From NCBI GenBank assembly GCA_016744755.1, contig JADGDT010000005.1, positions 5,938 through 66,048 of the forward strand: a DNA stretch of 60,111 nucleotides, in the 5' to 3' direction. Shown piece after piece: positions 32,804-42,535 of the stretch. This stretch comes from Ichthyobacteriaceae bacterium (GTDB lineage: Bacteria; Bacteroidota; Bacteroidia; Flavobacteriales; JADGDT01). A model generated the notes under the pieces. The model worked only from the letters and a program-made list of their open reading frames with translations. It ran no database searches and was not told the origin of the DNA. The translations under genes were made by a program, and so were the position numbers. Within the stretch, counting starts at the first letter, position 1, and every line of letters begins with the position of its first letter.

Positions 32804-35800
32804 TTATTTATTTTGATTTGCTAATTTCTCTTCTTCCAAAACTCTCTTGTAATCCGTTGGCATTACTTTCTTAAATAGTTTTATTTCTTCATCAAAACTA
32901 TCTAAGAAATCTTGTGCTTTAGGGCTACCAGTAAGCTCTAGATGCTTAACAGCCTCATCTTTTACATAAGACATATCATCAGCAGTTAAATCTTCTAATT
33001 CTACATCAGCAGGATTTAATCGTCTTTCTAACTTGTCGTATTTATCGTAGATGTAAGCAATACCACCTGTCATACCAGCAGCAAAGTTTCTTCCTGTTCT
33101 ACCAAGTACAATAACTCTACCTCCTGTCATATACTCACAACCGTGAGCACCAACGCCTTCTACAAAAATATTTACACCAGAGTTACGTACTGCAAAACGT
33201 TCTCCTGCAGGACCAGCAATGTATGCACTACCATTAATAGCACCGTAAAAAGCAACGTTACCAATAGTTATTTCGTTATCGTCGCGAGTGTAAGAGTAGG
33301 GTTTAATTACCAAATTAGCTCCCGAAAGACCTTTACCAACATAATCATTTGCTTCTCCACAAAGATTAAGTGTAAGACCTTTAATTGCAAATGCTCCAAA
33401 ACTTTGTCCTATTGAACCTTTAAATCTTAAATTAATTGGAGTAGAAGATCCTTCTTTCCCAAATTGATGATAAAGTTCGTGAGATAAATAAGTACCAACT
33501 GCTCTGTCTGTATTAACTACATCAAAAACTTCGTCAATTGCTTTGTTAGCAATAACATCAGACTTAATTTTTTTCCAAATAATTCTATCAAGATTATCGT
33601 TAGATTGGTGAATTTCACTAACCTGTTCTTGGAACTTTGGATAAGATTCAAGCATAACACTCAAATCAACTCTACTGTGTTTCCAGTGGTTAAATTCTTT
33701 TTTCTGACGTAACACTTGAGCTTGTCCAACCATTTCTTCAACAGTTCTAAATCCTAGCATAGCCATGTGCTCACGCATATCGTTTGCCAAGAAAGTAAAG
33801 AAGTTTACAAGGTGTTCTACCTTACCGCTAAACATTTTTCTAAGCTCTGGACGTTGTGTTGCAATACCTACAGAACATGTGTTGTTATGGCATTTACGTT
33901 GCATAACACAACCTTCTACAACAAGTGCTGCAGTAGCAATACCCCATTCTTCGGCACCTAGTAAAGTTGCTATAGCTAAATCTCTACCTGTACGTATCTG
34001 ACCATCGGTTTGAAGAACAATTCTTTTTCTTAATTCATTTTTTACAAGAGTCTGATGAGTTTCAGACAATCCCATCTCCCAAGGTAAACCTGCGTGATAA
34101 ATAGAACTAAGTGGTGCTGCACCTGTACCTCCGTCAAATCCTGAAACTAAAATTGCTTCGGCCTGTGCTTTTGCTACTCCTGCAGCTACTGTACCTACAC
34201 CTGCTTCCGAAACAAGTTTTACGTTGATACGTGCTTTAGGATTTGAGTTTTTAAGATCGTAAATAAGCTGAGCCAAATCCTCAATAGAATAAATATCATG
34301 GTGAGGCGGAGGAGAAATTAATCCTACTCCTTTTGTAGAGTTACGAGTATCGGCAATCCACTGGTCAACTTTGTGTCCTGGTAAGTGCCCACCTTCTCCT
34401 GGCTTTGCTCCCTGTGCAACTTTAATTTGTAATTCTATAGCTTGATTTAAGTATTCTATTGATACTCCAAATCTACCTGATGCTATTTGTTTTGTTTCCG
34501 ATCTTGCCGATATTTCTCCTTCGGCAGTAGTATATCTTCTTGGATCTTCTCCTCCTTCTCCACTATTAGATTTACCTCCAATGGCATTCATTGCCATAGC
34601 AAGTGTAGTGTGGGCTTCGTAGGAAATAGAACCGAAAGACATTGCACCTGTAACAAAACGTTTAAGTATGTTTTCTACCGGTTCAACTTCATCAATAGAT
34701 ATTGAATTGCGTTGTCTGAATTCTAATAAACTACGAAGAGTAATTGATCCTTTATCTGTTTGATCGTTTATTAAATCGGCATATTCTTTATAAATACCTA
34801 AATCGTTAAGTTTAGATGATTTTTGAAGTTTGGCGATAACCTCAGGAGTAAACATATGACTTTCTCCTTCTTTACGCCATGCATAAACTCCACCTAAAGG
34901 AAGTTTGAATTTCATTTTAGGATTATAAGCTTGGTTGTGCTTGTTTAATACTTCACGACCAATATCATCATAAGTTAATCCTTGAATTCTGCTAACCGTT
35001 CCTGCAAATGAATTTTCAACTACTTCTGATGATAAACCAAGAATCTCGAAAATTTGAGCTCCGTGGTAAGACTGTAAAGTAGAGATTCCCATTTTAGCAA
35101 AAATCTTTAATAGACCTGCATTAATAGATTTTATAAAATTTTCTCTACGTATAGGGAAATCTATTTCAACATTTAAGTGTTTAATACTTGCAAAGGCTAG
35201 GTAAGGATTTATTGCCGTGGCTCCATATCCTATTAATGTAGCAAAATGGTGAGTTTCAAAAACATCAGCAGCTTCAATTACTAACCCTACACGCACACGG
35301 TTTCTGTTACGAACTAGGTGGTGGTGAATAGTTCCTAATGCTAATAAAGAAGGAATAGATGCATAATTGGCATTCGCTTTTCTATCAGATAAAATTAGCA
35401 GGTTTGCTTCTTCATCTAAAATAGCTTCATCACATTGCTTGCAAATATCATCAAGGGCACTTTTTAATGCGTCTTTTTCTCCTGTATTCTTGAATACAAT
35501 ATCTATAACCTTAACTCTAAAATCAGTTGGGGGAAGATTTTTAATTCTTTCTAATTCCTCGTTTGTTAGTATTGGGTGGTCTAACGAAATTTGCTTACAG
35601 TGACGTGGTGACTCTGAAAGAATATTATATGTTTTTCCTATACTTGTATTCAATGCCATTACCGATTTCTCACGAATAGGATCAATAGGAGGATTGGATA
35701 CTTGAGCAAATAATTGCTTAAAATAGTGACTTAAATGAGGATTTTTTTCTGATAAAACTGCTAGAGGAATATCGCTACCCATTGAGCCAATTGGCTCGTG

Positions 35801-37270
35801 AGCATCAACACTCATAGGCTTTAGTATTCTCTCTAAAACTTCTCTAGTGTATCCATTTGCAACCTGACGGTGTTTTAATTCTTCTTCAGAAATGAATATC
35901 AAACCTTCTTCGGCATGTTTTAAATCATTTATATGTTTTTCGTTTACCTCTAGCCATTTTGTATAAGGTTTTCTGCTAGATAAATCGTGCTTAATTTCTT
36001 CATCTTCAAGAATACGACCTTTTTTGAAATCTACTAAGAAAAGTTTACCTGCTTGTAAACGTCCTCTTTTTAAAACTTCAGAATCGTCAATTTTTAATGT
36101 TCCAGCTTCACTTGCCAAAATAACGTGATTGTCTTTTGTTATCGTGTAACGAGAAGGGCGTAATCCGTTTCTATCTAAAGTAGCTCCTATTGAGTTACCA
36201 TCGGTAAAACTTAAAGAAGCAGGACCATCCCAAGGCTCCATAATAGAAGCATGGTATTGATAGAATGCTTTTAAATCAGCATCCATTTTTTCATCTTTTT
36301 GCCATGCTTCAGGAATAAGCATCATCATTACGTGTGATAATGATCGTCCACCTAAAACCAAAAGCTCAACTATATTATCTAGATTTGCAGAATCTGAATT
36401 TTCTGGATTTACAATTGGCTTAATCATCTCTAATTCTTCTCTTGTAAATAAAGAAGACTCTAGAAGATTTTGATAAGATTTCATCCAGTTTACGTTACCC
36501 TTAATGGTGTTAATTTCTCCATTATGAGCAATGTAGCGGAAAGGCTGAGCCAATTTCCACTTTGGGAAAGTATTTGTTGAAAAACGAGAATGAACCATGG
36601 CAAAACCAGCTTCCATCTTACTATTTCTCAAATCATCGTAATACTCTGTTAACTGCGGAGTAGTAAATTGTCCTTTAAACCCAAGCACTTTAGAAGAGAA
36701 AGAAGTTACATAAAACTCACCGTCCTCTAAATCTACTTGTCTTCCAATTTCGTGAGCAGAAGATTTACGCAAAACAAATAATTTACGTTCTAGTGCATCT
36801 TGGTCAATATCTTCTTTGGCATCTACAAAGACCTGAACAATTTGTGGCTCGGTACCTATAGCTGCTTTTCCTAAAGTTGAATTATCAACAGGCACATCTC
36901 TATAACCCAATAGAACTAATCCAGTTTTGTTGATGTACTCATTTAGTATATTTCTACACTGTTGGCGTTTAAATTTGTCGGATGGAAAAAATACCATTCC
37001 TACACCATACTTACCTTTACTTGGTAATTCTATACCTAGTGTGTGTGATTGTTTTTCGAAAAATGTGTGAGGTAATTGAATTAAGATTCCAGCTCCATCT
37101 CCTGATTGTTCATCAACAGACTGTCCTCCTCTGTGCTCCATATTTTCTAACATGGTTAGAGCACTAGTTATTATCTTATTTGACGGCTTTGCCTTTAGAT
37201 GAGAAATAAATCCTATACCACATGCATCATGCTCCATTTCTGGTAGATACATTCCAAAACGTTTACTCAT
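32804..37270 (-). CDS. gltB: Glutamate synthase large subunit
   Basis: A 1488-residue enzyme. After a short propeptide the Ntn-type glutaminase begins at Cys17 (HDACGIGF). The central region and FMN domain contain GAMSFGSISYEAHTTLAMAMN and GEGGEDPRRY. The [3Fe-4S] cluster motif CVMQRKCHNNTC follows, and the C-terminal GXGXG-rich beta helix (SFGAFAIKGLTLNLCGEANDYVGKGLSG) is complete. It transfers the amide of glutamine to 2-oxoglutarate. It is the first gene of gltBD; a palindrome at 37461-37475 lies in its upstream region. Confidence 0.97.
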   Translation of the reverse strand: MSKRFGMYLPEMEHDACGIGFISHLKAKPSNKIITSALTMLENMEHRGGQSVDEQSGDGAGILIQLPHTFFEKQSHTLGIELPSKGKYGVGMVFFPSDKFKRQQCRNILNEYINKTGLVLLGYRDVPVDNSTLGKAAIGTEPQIVQVFVDAKEDIDQDALERKLFVLRKSSAHEIGRQVDLEDGEFYVTSFSSKVLGFKGQFTTPQLTEYYDDLRNSKMEAGFAMVHSRFSTNTFPKWKLAQPFRYIAHNGEINTIKGNVNWMKSYQNLLESSLFTREELEMIKPIVNPENSDSANLDNIVELLVLGGRSLSHVMMMLIPEAWQKDEKMDADLKAFYQYHASIMEPWDGPASLSFTDGNSIGATLDRNGLRPSRYTITKDNHVILASEAGTLKIDDSEVLKRGRLQAGKLFLVDFKKGRILEDEEIKHDLSSRKPYTKWLEVNEKHINDLKHAEEGLIFISEEELKHRQVANGYTREVLERILKPMSVDAHEPIGSMGSDIPLAVLSEKNPHLSHYFKQLFAQVSNPPIDPIREKSVMALNTSIGKTYNILSESPRHCKQISLDHPILTNEELERIKNLPPTDFRVKVIDIVFKNTGEKDALKSALDDICKQCDEAILDEEANLLILSDRKANANYASIPSLLALGTIHHHLVRNRNRVRVGLVIEAADVFETHHFATLIGYGATAINPYLAFASIKHLNVEIDFPIRRENFIKSINAGLLKIFAKMGISTLQSYHGAQIFEILGLSSEVVENSFAGTVSRIQGLTYDDIGREVLNKHNQAYNPKMKFKLPLGGVYAWRKEGESHMFTPEVIAKLQKSSKLNDLGIYKEYADLINDQTDKGSITLRSLLEFRQRNSISIDEVEPVENILKRFVTGAMSFGSISYEAHTTLAMAMNAIGGKSNSGEGGEDPRRYTTAEGEISARSETKQIASGRFGVSIEYLNQAIELQIKVAQGAKPGEGGHLPGHKVDQWIADTRNSTKGVGLISPPPHHDIYSIEDLAQLIYDLKNSNPKARINVKLVSEAGVGTVAAGVAKAQAEAILVSGFDGGTGAAPLSSIYHAGLPWEMGLSETHQTLVKNELRKRIVLQTDGQIRTGRDLAIATLLGAEEWGIATAALVVEGCVMQRKCHNNTCSVGIATQRPELRKMFSGKVEHLVNFFTFLANDMREHMAMLGFRTVEEMVGQAQVLRQKKEFNHWKHSRVDLSVMLESYPKFQEQVSEIHQSNDNLDRIIWKKIKSDVIANKAIDEVFDVVNTDRAVGTYLSHELYHQFGKEGSSTPINLRFKGSIGQSFGAFAIKGLTLNLCGEANDYVGKGLSGANLVIKPYSYTRDDNEITIGNVAFYGAINGSAYIAGPAGERFAVRNSGVNIFVEGVGAHGCEYMTGGRVIVLGRTGRNFAAGMTGGIAYIYDKYDKLERRLNPADVELEDLTADDMSYVKDEAVKHLELTGSPKAQDFLDSFDEEIKLFKKVMPTDYKRVLEEEKLANQNK

Positions 37271-37703
37271 AGCAATAATATTTTATTGAAATTGTGAATT
37301 ACCAATATAAAATGTGTGTGTATTTTAATGAAGTGTAAGTAAAAATACTTATATATATGATAATATAATACTTTATAGCGACGTGAATATATACCTATAA
37401 TTTAGAGTCTACAACTTTGACTGGACTTTTTAACTTATTTCAGAATTAGTAAGTGTATTTTTGACAATTTGTCAATTATGCTTGTGAAATATTGAGAAAT
37501 ACATATCCATAAAAATATTTTTACTTGACAATCTATTGGGTTTTATGGGGATGTAAAAGATATATCAACTTATAATTTGAAAGTGTATCGACAACAATAG
37601 GGGGTGTTTGGTTATATACTGTTATTTTTGGCATTACGTAGAAAATATGTCTTATCTACTAGCATATACTATACTGGTAATGATAGTTTAGAGGTTAAGA
37701 AAA
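37271..37703. other. Gene-free region upstream of gltB
   Basis: 433 bp of AT-rich sequence between cdaA and gltB. Apart from the palindrome at 37461-37475 and a matching half-site at 37524-37531, I see no ORF, terminator or repeat copy. Confidence 0.5.
37461..37475. promoter_or_regulatory. Palindrome TTGACAA-T-TTGTCAA upstream of gltB
   Basis: A perfect 7+1+7 palindrome about 190 bp before the gltB start. A half copy, TTGACAAT, lies 49 bp further up at 37524-37531. It could be an operator for gltBD. No regulator gene is adjacent. Confidence 0.35.
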
Positions 37704-38486
37704 CTAAGCATTTGCAAGGTCTTCCTTGACCATCTGAGTCAACTCTAAAGGAGATGTTTTAACTGTAATTTTCCCCTCTCTAACATGAGATATTTTTCCT
37801 GTTTCTTCTGATACCACCAAACAAACAGCATCTGTGTTTTCTGTGATTCCAAGAGCTGCACGGTGGCGTAAACCAAGATGCAGAGGAATGTTTTGAGAGT
37901 TTGATACAGGTAAAATAACTCTAGTAGCCATTATTTGGTTTTTAGAAATAACAACTGCTCCATCGTGCAAAGGTGAGTTTTTGTAAAAAATACTTTCGAG
38001 CAAAGGTTTGTTTACCTCAGCATTCATTTTATCTCCTGAATTATTAAATAAAAATTCAAGTTTATTAGTTCTTTCTATGACTATTAATACACCTGTTTTT
38101 GTCTTTGCCATGGATACACATGCCGTAACTATAGAATCAATATCAGTTTTTAGAATCTGCTCTTCCTTGAAAAAACGCAATTGTTTAAAAACACTACTCC
38201 TAGATCGTAGATTTGAAGACCCTATAAATAGAAGAAATTTACGTATTTCTTGCTGGAACACAATAACAATGGCCAAAACGCCAAGACCAATAAACTGTCC
38301 AAGAATTTCGCTTAACATTTCCATCTGAAGAGCTTTTACAATTTGCCACACTAGGTAAATTGCCATTACTCCTATAAAAATATTAATAGCCACAGTACCT
38401 CTTGCTAACTTGTACAATTGGTACATGAAGAAAGCAACTAAAAGTATATCAAGAAAATCGAGGATTCTAAATTCTAAAAAATTCAA
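37704..38486 (-). CDS. cdaA: Diadenylate cyclase CdaA
   Basis: A 260-residue c-di-AMP synthase. Three N-terminal membrane segments (about 10-90) precede the DAC domain. The catalytic motifs are present: LHDGAVVI with DGA at 175-177 and GLRHRAALG with RHR at 207-209, plus the segment TKTGVLIVIER. Two ATP are condensed to c-di-AMP at the inner membrane. It follows folP by 64 bp on the same strand, a pairing often seen in Bacteroidota. The usual partner CdaR is not seen; the DHH phosphoesterase at 26676-27701 is a candidate for turnover. Confidence 0.95.
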   Translation of the reverse strand: MNFLEFRILDFLDILLVAFFMYQLYKLARGTVAINIFIGVMAIYLVWQIVKALQMEMLSEILGQFIGLGVLAIVIVFQQEIRKFLLFIGSSNLRSRSSVFKQLRFFKEEQILKTDIDSIVTACVSMAKTKTGVLIVIERTNKLEFLFNNSGDKMNAEVNKPLLESIFYKNSPLHDGAVVISKNQIMATRVILPVSNSQNIPLHLGLRHRAALGITENTDAVCLVVSEETGKISHVREGKITVKTSPLELTQMVKEDLANA

Positions 38487-38550
38487 ACTACAGGATAATT
38501 ATTGTTGAGAGTAAAAGTATGAATATTAATTAATATTTGCTGATTAAGAA

Positions 38551-39390
38551 TTAATAATTGTAATTCAATATTTTTTGAGTTAGTAAAATGGCTTGCTTTG
38601 CTTCCTTTACATCGTGAACTCTCAGTATATTTGTTCCCTTGATTAAAGCAACGGTATTCAAGATACTTGTCCCATTTAGTGCTTCATCAGGGTTTATACC
38701 AAGTACTTTGTTAATCATCGATTTTCGTGAAACTCCTGTGAGTGTAGGTAAACCTATATTTTGTAGCAACTCAAACTTATTCAATATTTCGTAATTGTGA
38801 TCTAATGTTTTCCCAAATCCAAATCCTGGGTCCAAAATAATATCCCTTACATTAAGCTGTCTCAATCTATTTACCTTTTCAGAAAAGTATTTTGTCATTT
38901 CCAGAATTACATCATCGTACACAGGATTATTTTGCATAGTCTGCGGATTTCCTTTCATGTGCATAGCTATGTATGGAACATCAATTTCAGCAATTAATTC
39001 AAACATTTTATCATCCATTTCTCCTGCCGAAATATCATTGATAATTCCTGCTCCATATCTTATAGACTCTTCGGCAACACTTGCTCTAAAAGTATCTATT
39101 GATATTGGTAGAGATGGAAAGTTTTCGCTGATGATTTTAATAATTGGTACAACTCTTTCTATTTCTTCTCTTGCAGAAACTTCTTTAGCTCCAGGTCTTG
39201 ATGAGTAACCTCCTATGTCCACAATATCCATTCCTTCAGCAATCATTGCTTCAATTTTAACAATAATTCCTTGCTCAGAAAATACACTTTTTTTGTAAAA
39301 GGAATCGGGAGTTATATTTAAGATACCCATTACTTTTGGGCTTGATAGGTCTATCAAATTACCTTTAACGTTGATTGTACTTTTTGTCAT
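38551..39390 (-). CDS. folP: Dihydropteroate synthase
   Basis: A 279-residue TIM barrel enzyme that joins p-aminobenzoate to the pterin in folate synthesis; the target of sulfonamides. Visible motifs are VMGILNITPDSF near the start, the ADIVDIGGYSSRPGA loop in the form MDIVDIGGYSSRPGA, PISIDTFRASV, NDISAGEMD, and DPGFGFGKT. The C-terminal RVHDVKEAKQAI is typical. It has its own -7 box and is followed by cdaA. Confidence 0.97.
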   Translation of the reverse strand: MTKSTINVKGNLIDLSSPKVMGILNITPDSFYKKSVFSEQGIIVKIEAMIAEGMDIVDIGGYSSRPGAKEVSAREEIERVVPIIKIISENFPSLPISIDTFRASVAEESIRYGAGIINDISAGEMDDKMFELIAEIDVPYIAMHMKGNPQTMQNNPVYDDVILEMTKYFSEKVNRLRQLNVRDIILDPGFGFGKTLDHNYEILNKFELLQNIGLPTLTGVSRKSMINKVLGINPDEALNGTSILNTVALIKGTNILRVHDVKEAKQAILLTQKILNYNY

Positions 39391-39411
39391 TTTATCGAAA
39401 ATTTAACTATG

Positions 39412-39419
39412 CAAAAGTA
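39412..39419 (-). promoter_or_regulatory. -7 promoter box of folP-cdaA
   Basis: Minus-strand TACTTTTG fits TAnnTTTG, 21 nt before the folP ATG. No -33 TTG at standard spacing. Confidence 0.5.
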
Positions 39420-39440
39420 GGATAAATATTGTGTATTAGG

Positions 39441-40121
39441 TTAAATAATAAGATTATCAATTCTACTTTTAATACCACTATTTTTCATTTCATTTTCAAT
39501 TAAGTAGAACTCATTTTTATTTACACTTTTAGCAATTGTTCCATTTTTTAAGTAGTGTAGGTTATCACAAGTTTCATTTAGGGCAGAGAAGATATGAGAT
39601 GAAATAATTATAGTTTTATTTAACTCTTTTAGCTTTTCTAATATTTCTTTTATAATTATATTACTATGAATATCAACACCATTAAATGGCTCGTCTAAAA
39701 TAAAGACTTCATTATTTTGAAGAAGCACTCCTGTTAGCGCTAGCTTCTTCTTCATCCCTGTAGAATATGTTTCGCAATATTGTTTTAGAGGTAAGTCGAA
39801 AATATTTTTTTCATCAAAGTCTTTAATTTTTATATCTCTAGCATTGCATAGTAATTGCAAATACTCTTTGCCTGTAATTTTAGAAATGAAATCGGGATTG
39901 GTAGCTAGGAAACCTACTGTATTTTTAAGAATCTCTCCTTTATAAATAACACTGCCGTTGTAATCTTCTAGTCCAGCAATACACTTAAATATAGTTGTTT
40001 TTCCTGCTCCATTTTCTCCAACAATACCACTAATTTCACCTTGCTTAAAGTGTAAATTTATGTCGTTTAAAACCTTGTTGTCGATATAAGATTTTGAAAG
40101 AGATTTAATTATTAGACTCAT
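39441..40121 (-). CDS. ABC transporter ATP-binding protein
   Basis: A 226-residue ATPase. Walker A is GENGAGKTT, the Q-loop region is poorly defined, the signature region is YSTGMKKKLALTG (a diverged LSGGQ), and Walker B is VFILDEPFNGVD. The YSTGMKKKL form is typical of ABC-2-type exporters of the NatA/CcmA/EcsA group. It overlaps the permease gene upstream by 4 bp, so the two should form one transporter. Substrate unknown. Confidence 0.88.
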   Translation of the reverse strand: MSLIIKSLSKSYIDNKVLNDINLHFKQGEISGIVGENGAGKTTIFKCIAGLEDYNGSVIYKGEILKNTVGFLATNPDFISKITGKEYLQLLCNARDIKIKDFDEKNIFDLPLKQYCETYSTGMKKKLALTGVLLQNNEVFILDEPFNGVDIHSNIIIKEILEKLKELNKTIIISSHIFSALNETCDNLHYLKNGTIAKSVNKNEFYLIENEMKNSGIKSRIDNLII

Positions 40122-41035
40122 TTAAGTAGCTTTTTTAAATTTTGGTTTGATTTGAAATAAAAGTATGGCAAAACAAATATTATCAAAGGAGGAAATCCTA
40201 TGCACGAAATAAGAAGCAATAATTGTATTGGAGTTTCTGATGGATAGAAACTGTATTTTCCTAGTATAGCTGTTACAAGTATAAATAATGCGAGTATGCT
40301 AATAGTTGCTATAATATCGTAATTATTAGAAGGAAAAAATATTAAGAGAGATATGATAATAGGAAACCCAAGAGCTAAACTAAATATGATGGCGGTTTTA
40401 ATTTTACGATAAAGAAATTCAGATGGATTAGATGAGTGTATCCAAACGAAAAAAGGGGGTTCTGGTTTGGTGTAGAAACTCAGAGGAGTTAGCAGTACAA
40501 TAATTAACGAAAATAATGCTAAGTTGAAATTTTGTACAGTAATAGCCATATAGGTAATGAAGTAGGATATAGGAAATAGCCAAAATGTATTTCTGAAACC
40601 AACTATAAATTCAAAAGGTTTTCTATGAAAAGGAGTAGGGATCACAAAACTTAAAGAAGCAATATTATTGAATTGAGAAATTGCTAAAGCAATAAATATA
40701 AAAATAACGCTATTGATATAAATATTTTTAAAAAGCATAAATACAAAAAATGGAATAGCCAAAATTAGATTTTCAATTAGCCGCAGTTTCTTATATTTAA
40801 AATTGTTGAATATGTTTTTGAGAAAATCATTTCTTTTTTTACCACTTAGTTTTCCAAAGAAAAACAAACTAAGTATTGGGTATATTATTTTTGCATTCTC
40901 AACTTTATCAAATAATAAATTGGAGGCAAAAATAAATATTGAAAAACCAATAAACACTCCAATTAATGGATTGAATCCTGTGGAATCAATTATTCTATAT
41001 AGCCTTTTGTATTGTAGTTTAAAGTAATATTTCAT
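40118..41035 (-). CDS. ABC transporter membrane protein
   Basis: A 305-residue protein with about eight hydrophobic segments and no detectable enzyme motif. The first 20 residues (MKYYFKLQYKRLYRIIDSTG) are basic and cytoplasmic. It is coupled by a 4 bp overlap to the ATPase gene that follows, which is the main reason for calling it a permease. I see no clear family signature; it may be a Bacteroidota-specific ABC-2-like subunit. Base composition is even more AT-rich than its neighbours. Confidence 0.65.
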   Translation of the reverse strand: MKYYFKLQYKRLYRIIDSTGFNPLIGVFIGFSIFIFASNLLFDKVENAKIIYPILSLFFFGKLSGKKRNDFLKNIFNNFKYKKLRLIENLILAIPFFVFMLFKNIYINSVIFIFIALAISQFNNIASLSFVIPTPFHRKPFEFIVGFRNTFWLFPISYFITYMAITVQNFNLALFSLIIVLLTPLSFYTKPEPPFFVWIHSSNPSEFLYRKIKTAIIFSLALGFPIIISLLIFFPSNNYDIIATISILALFILVTAILGKYSFYPSETPIQLLLLISCIGFPPLIIFVLPYFYFKSNQNLKKLLK

Positions 41036-41315
41036 GAAACGATACTTGATATGAATCTATAACACAAAGTAGTTGGTTTTATTGTTCTGTGAGTCAGTCA
41101 ATAACGGTACTACCGCTAATGTTGTGGAAATTTGAATAAATTATATCCTTAAGAAAATAAAAGATTAAGGGTTTAAAGGATTACTGTACCTAATTATATT
41201 TACTCTGTAATACCCTAGTTTATAATCTAATTTTCAGTCTACTATTTTATTTTCCACACAAATCAGGGAGAACCATAATAGCTAACGACAACAAGCCTAC
41301 AATACCAAAATGATT

Positions 41316-41546
41316 CTACTTGTCGTAAACGATTAAATCTCTAATAAAATCTATTTCTACTTCGTTTGTAACACCGTTATCTTCCATCAAAATTAAATCC
41401 TCGTTATACTCACCAATCTTGAACTGTTTAACAATCCCTTTGATGGTATCGAAATCAAAAGTTGTTATTTCAATTTCTGTAGTCGTTGATTCTTTAGCTA
41501 TATTTTTTAATACTTCTACCCTATTTTCTTTTGGTATATTTTTCAT
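41316..41546 (-). CDS. Small unknown protein
   Basis: A 76-residue acidic protein (MKNIPKENRVEVLKNIAKES, then EIEITTFDFDTIKGIVKQFKIGEYNEDLILMEDNGVTNEVEIDFIRDLIVYDK). The middle looks like a short beta barrel of five strands, somewhat like an SH3 or Hfq/Sm-type fold, but there is no recognisable motif. The gene follows the CarboxypepD-like gene by 63 bp on the same strand. Real coding status is supported by its ATG and codon use, not by a family match. Confidence 0.5.
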   Translation of the reverse strand: MKNIPKENRVEVLKNIAKESTTTEIEITTFDFDTIKGIVKQFKIGEYNEDLILMEDNGVTNEVEIDFIRDLIVYDK

Positions 41547-41609
41547 TTATCTGTAGTTAAATGTTGAGAAACAAAATATTATTTAAAAAGATCAAATCTA
41601 ATTACAAAA

Positions 41610-42416
41610 TTAATTGCCCTCTCCCGCCTCAATATCTTTATCAATTATATCTTTATACTGCTCGTAACATCTAAGTACAGCCTGTAAAATCTGAAGATCG
41701 TTTGCCTGAATAATATAATTAGGATCATAATCGCAGTGCTTAAGAATACTCTCTATTTGTTTCCTTGAAAGATCTAATGTTTCCATCAAGAACTCTCTAT
41801 CATATTTCTGATACAGTAAGTCTCTAACTTGATTTTGTTCTTCTAGCTTTTTCAACTTTCTCAACTCCTTAGGCCTATCCCCAAATATATTATAGATAAA
41901 ATCAACAGGTTGGAACACACTTGGTTTTTCGTAAATATTTCTACCTAATTCCGATGAAGTCTTAAGTCCTCCAATTTTAACAACTCTTCTTTCATTGATA
42001 GAAATTAAATTCTTTACATCTACTTCTAGTATACCTGTTAAATCGTAAGGTGTGACTACTACTTCATCTAATTTATAATTCTGTGTTATAAGTTTGACAA
42101 TATTCTGCCTATCGAGCATTTTTGTATCTATTATCATTTTCTTACCATGAAAACCAATCTCCGAAAAATAAAGGGTATCTCCTATTGCTACTTCTATCCT
42201 AAATTCTCCACGATAATTAGAAATAGTACCTTTTGTTGTTGTTAAATTTATGATATGGGTATTTTCTAACGGTTGCTGATTGAACAAATTAATAACCTGA
42301 CCAAAAAATGGTTTTCTAAAAATAACTTTATCCTGCGAAAATGAATCAGTTGAAACAACTAATAATATCACTGTTACCAATAGTACTCTCAGGTACTTTA
42401 CTTTCAATTTTATCAT
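41610..42416 (-). CDS. Secreted protein with carboxypeptidase-like regulatory domain
   Basis: A 268-residue protein with a signal peptide (VKYLRVLLVTVILLVVSTDSFSQ). Residues about 35-115 form the CarboxypepD_reg-like beta sandwich common in Bacteroidota outer-membrane proteins (GQVINLFNQQPLENTHIINL, GEFRIEVAIGDTLYFSEIGFHGKK). The C-terminal half is helical and charged, without a TonB-dependent barrel. Function unknown; likely periplasmic or surface-exposed. It is divergent to ettA, with 119 bp between the starts. Confidence 0.75.
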   Translation of the reverse strand: MIKLKVKYLRVLLVTVILLVVSTDSFSQDKVIFRKPFFGQVINLFNQQPLENTHIINLTTTKGTISNYRGEFRIEVAIGDTLYFSEIGFHGKKMIIDTKMLDRQNIVKLITQNYKLDEVVVTPYDLTGILEVDVKNLISINERRVVKIGGLKTSSELGRNIYEKPSVFQPVDFIYNIFGDRPKELRKLKKLEEQNQVRDLLYQKYDREFLMETLDLSRKQIESILKHCDYDPNYIIQANDLQILQAVLRCYEQYKDIIDKDIEAGEGN

Positions 42417-42535
42417 GTATATATTTCTAATTATATAATAATTTACGAAGAAACAAAAAAATAAGTATTATACAAGAAACTTTGTTTTAAGATTTTTATT
42501 TTAGCAGATTCAAATATTGATACAAATTTCACAAA

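Noticed and set aside
33143-35603. Several 60-90-residue plus-strand ORFs opposite gltB
   Set aside because: All lie inside the gltB coding region and are antisense shadows.
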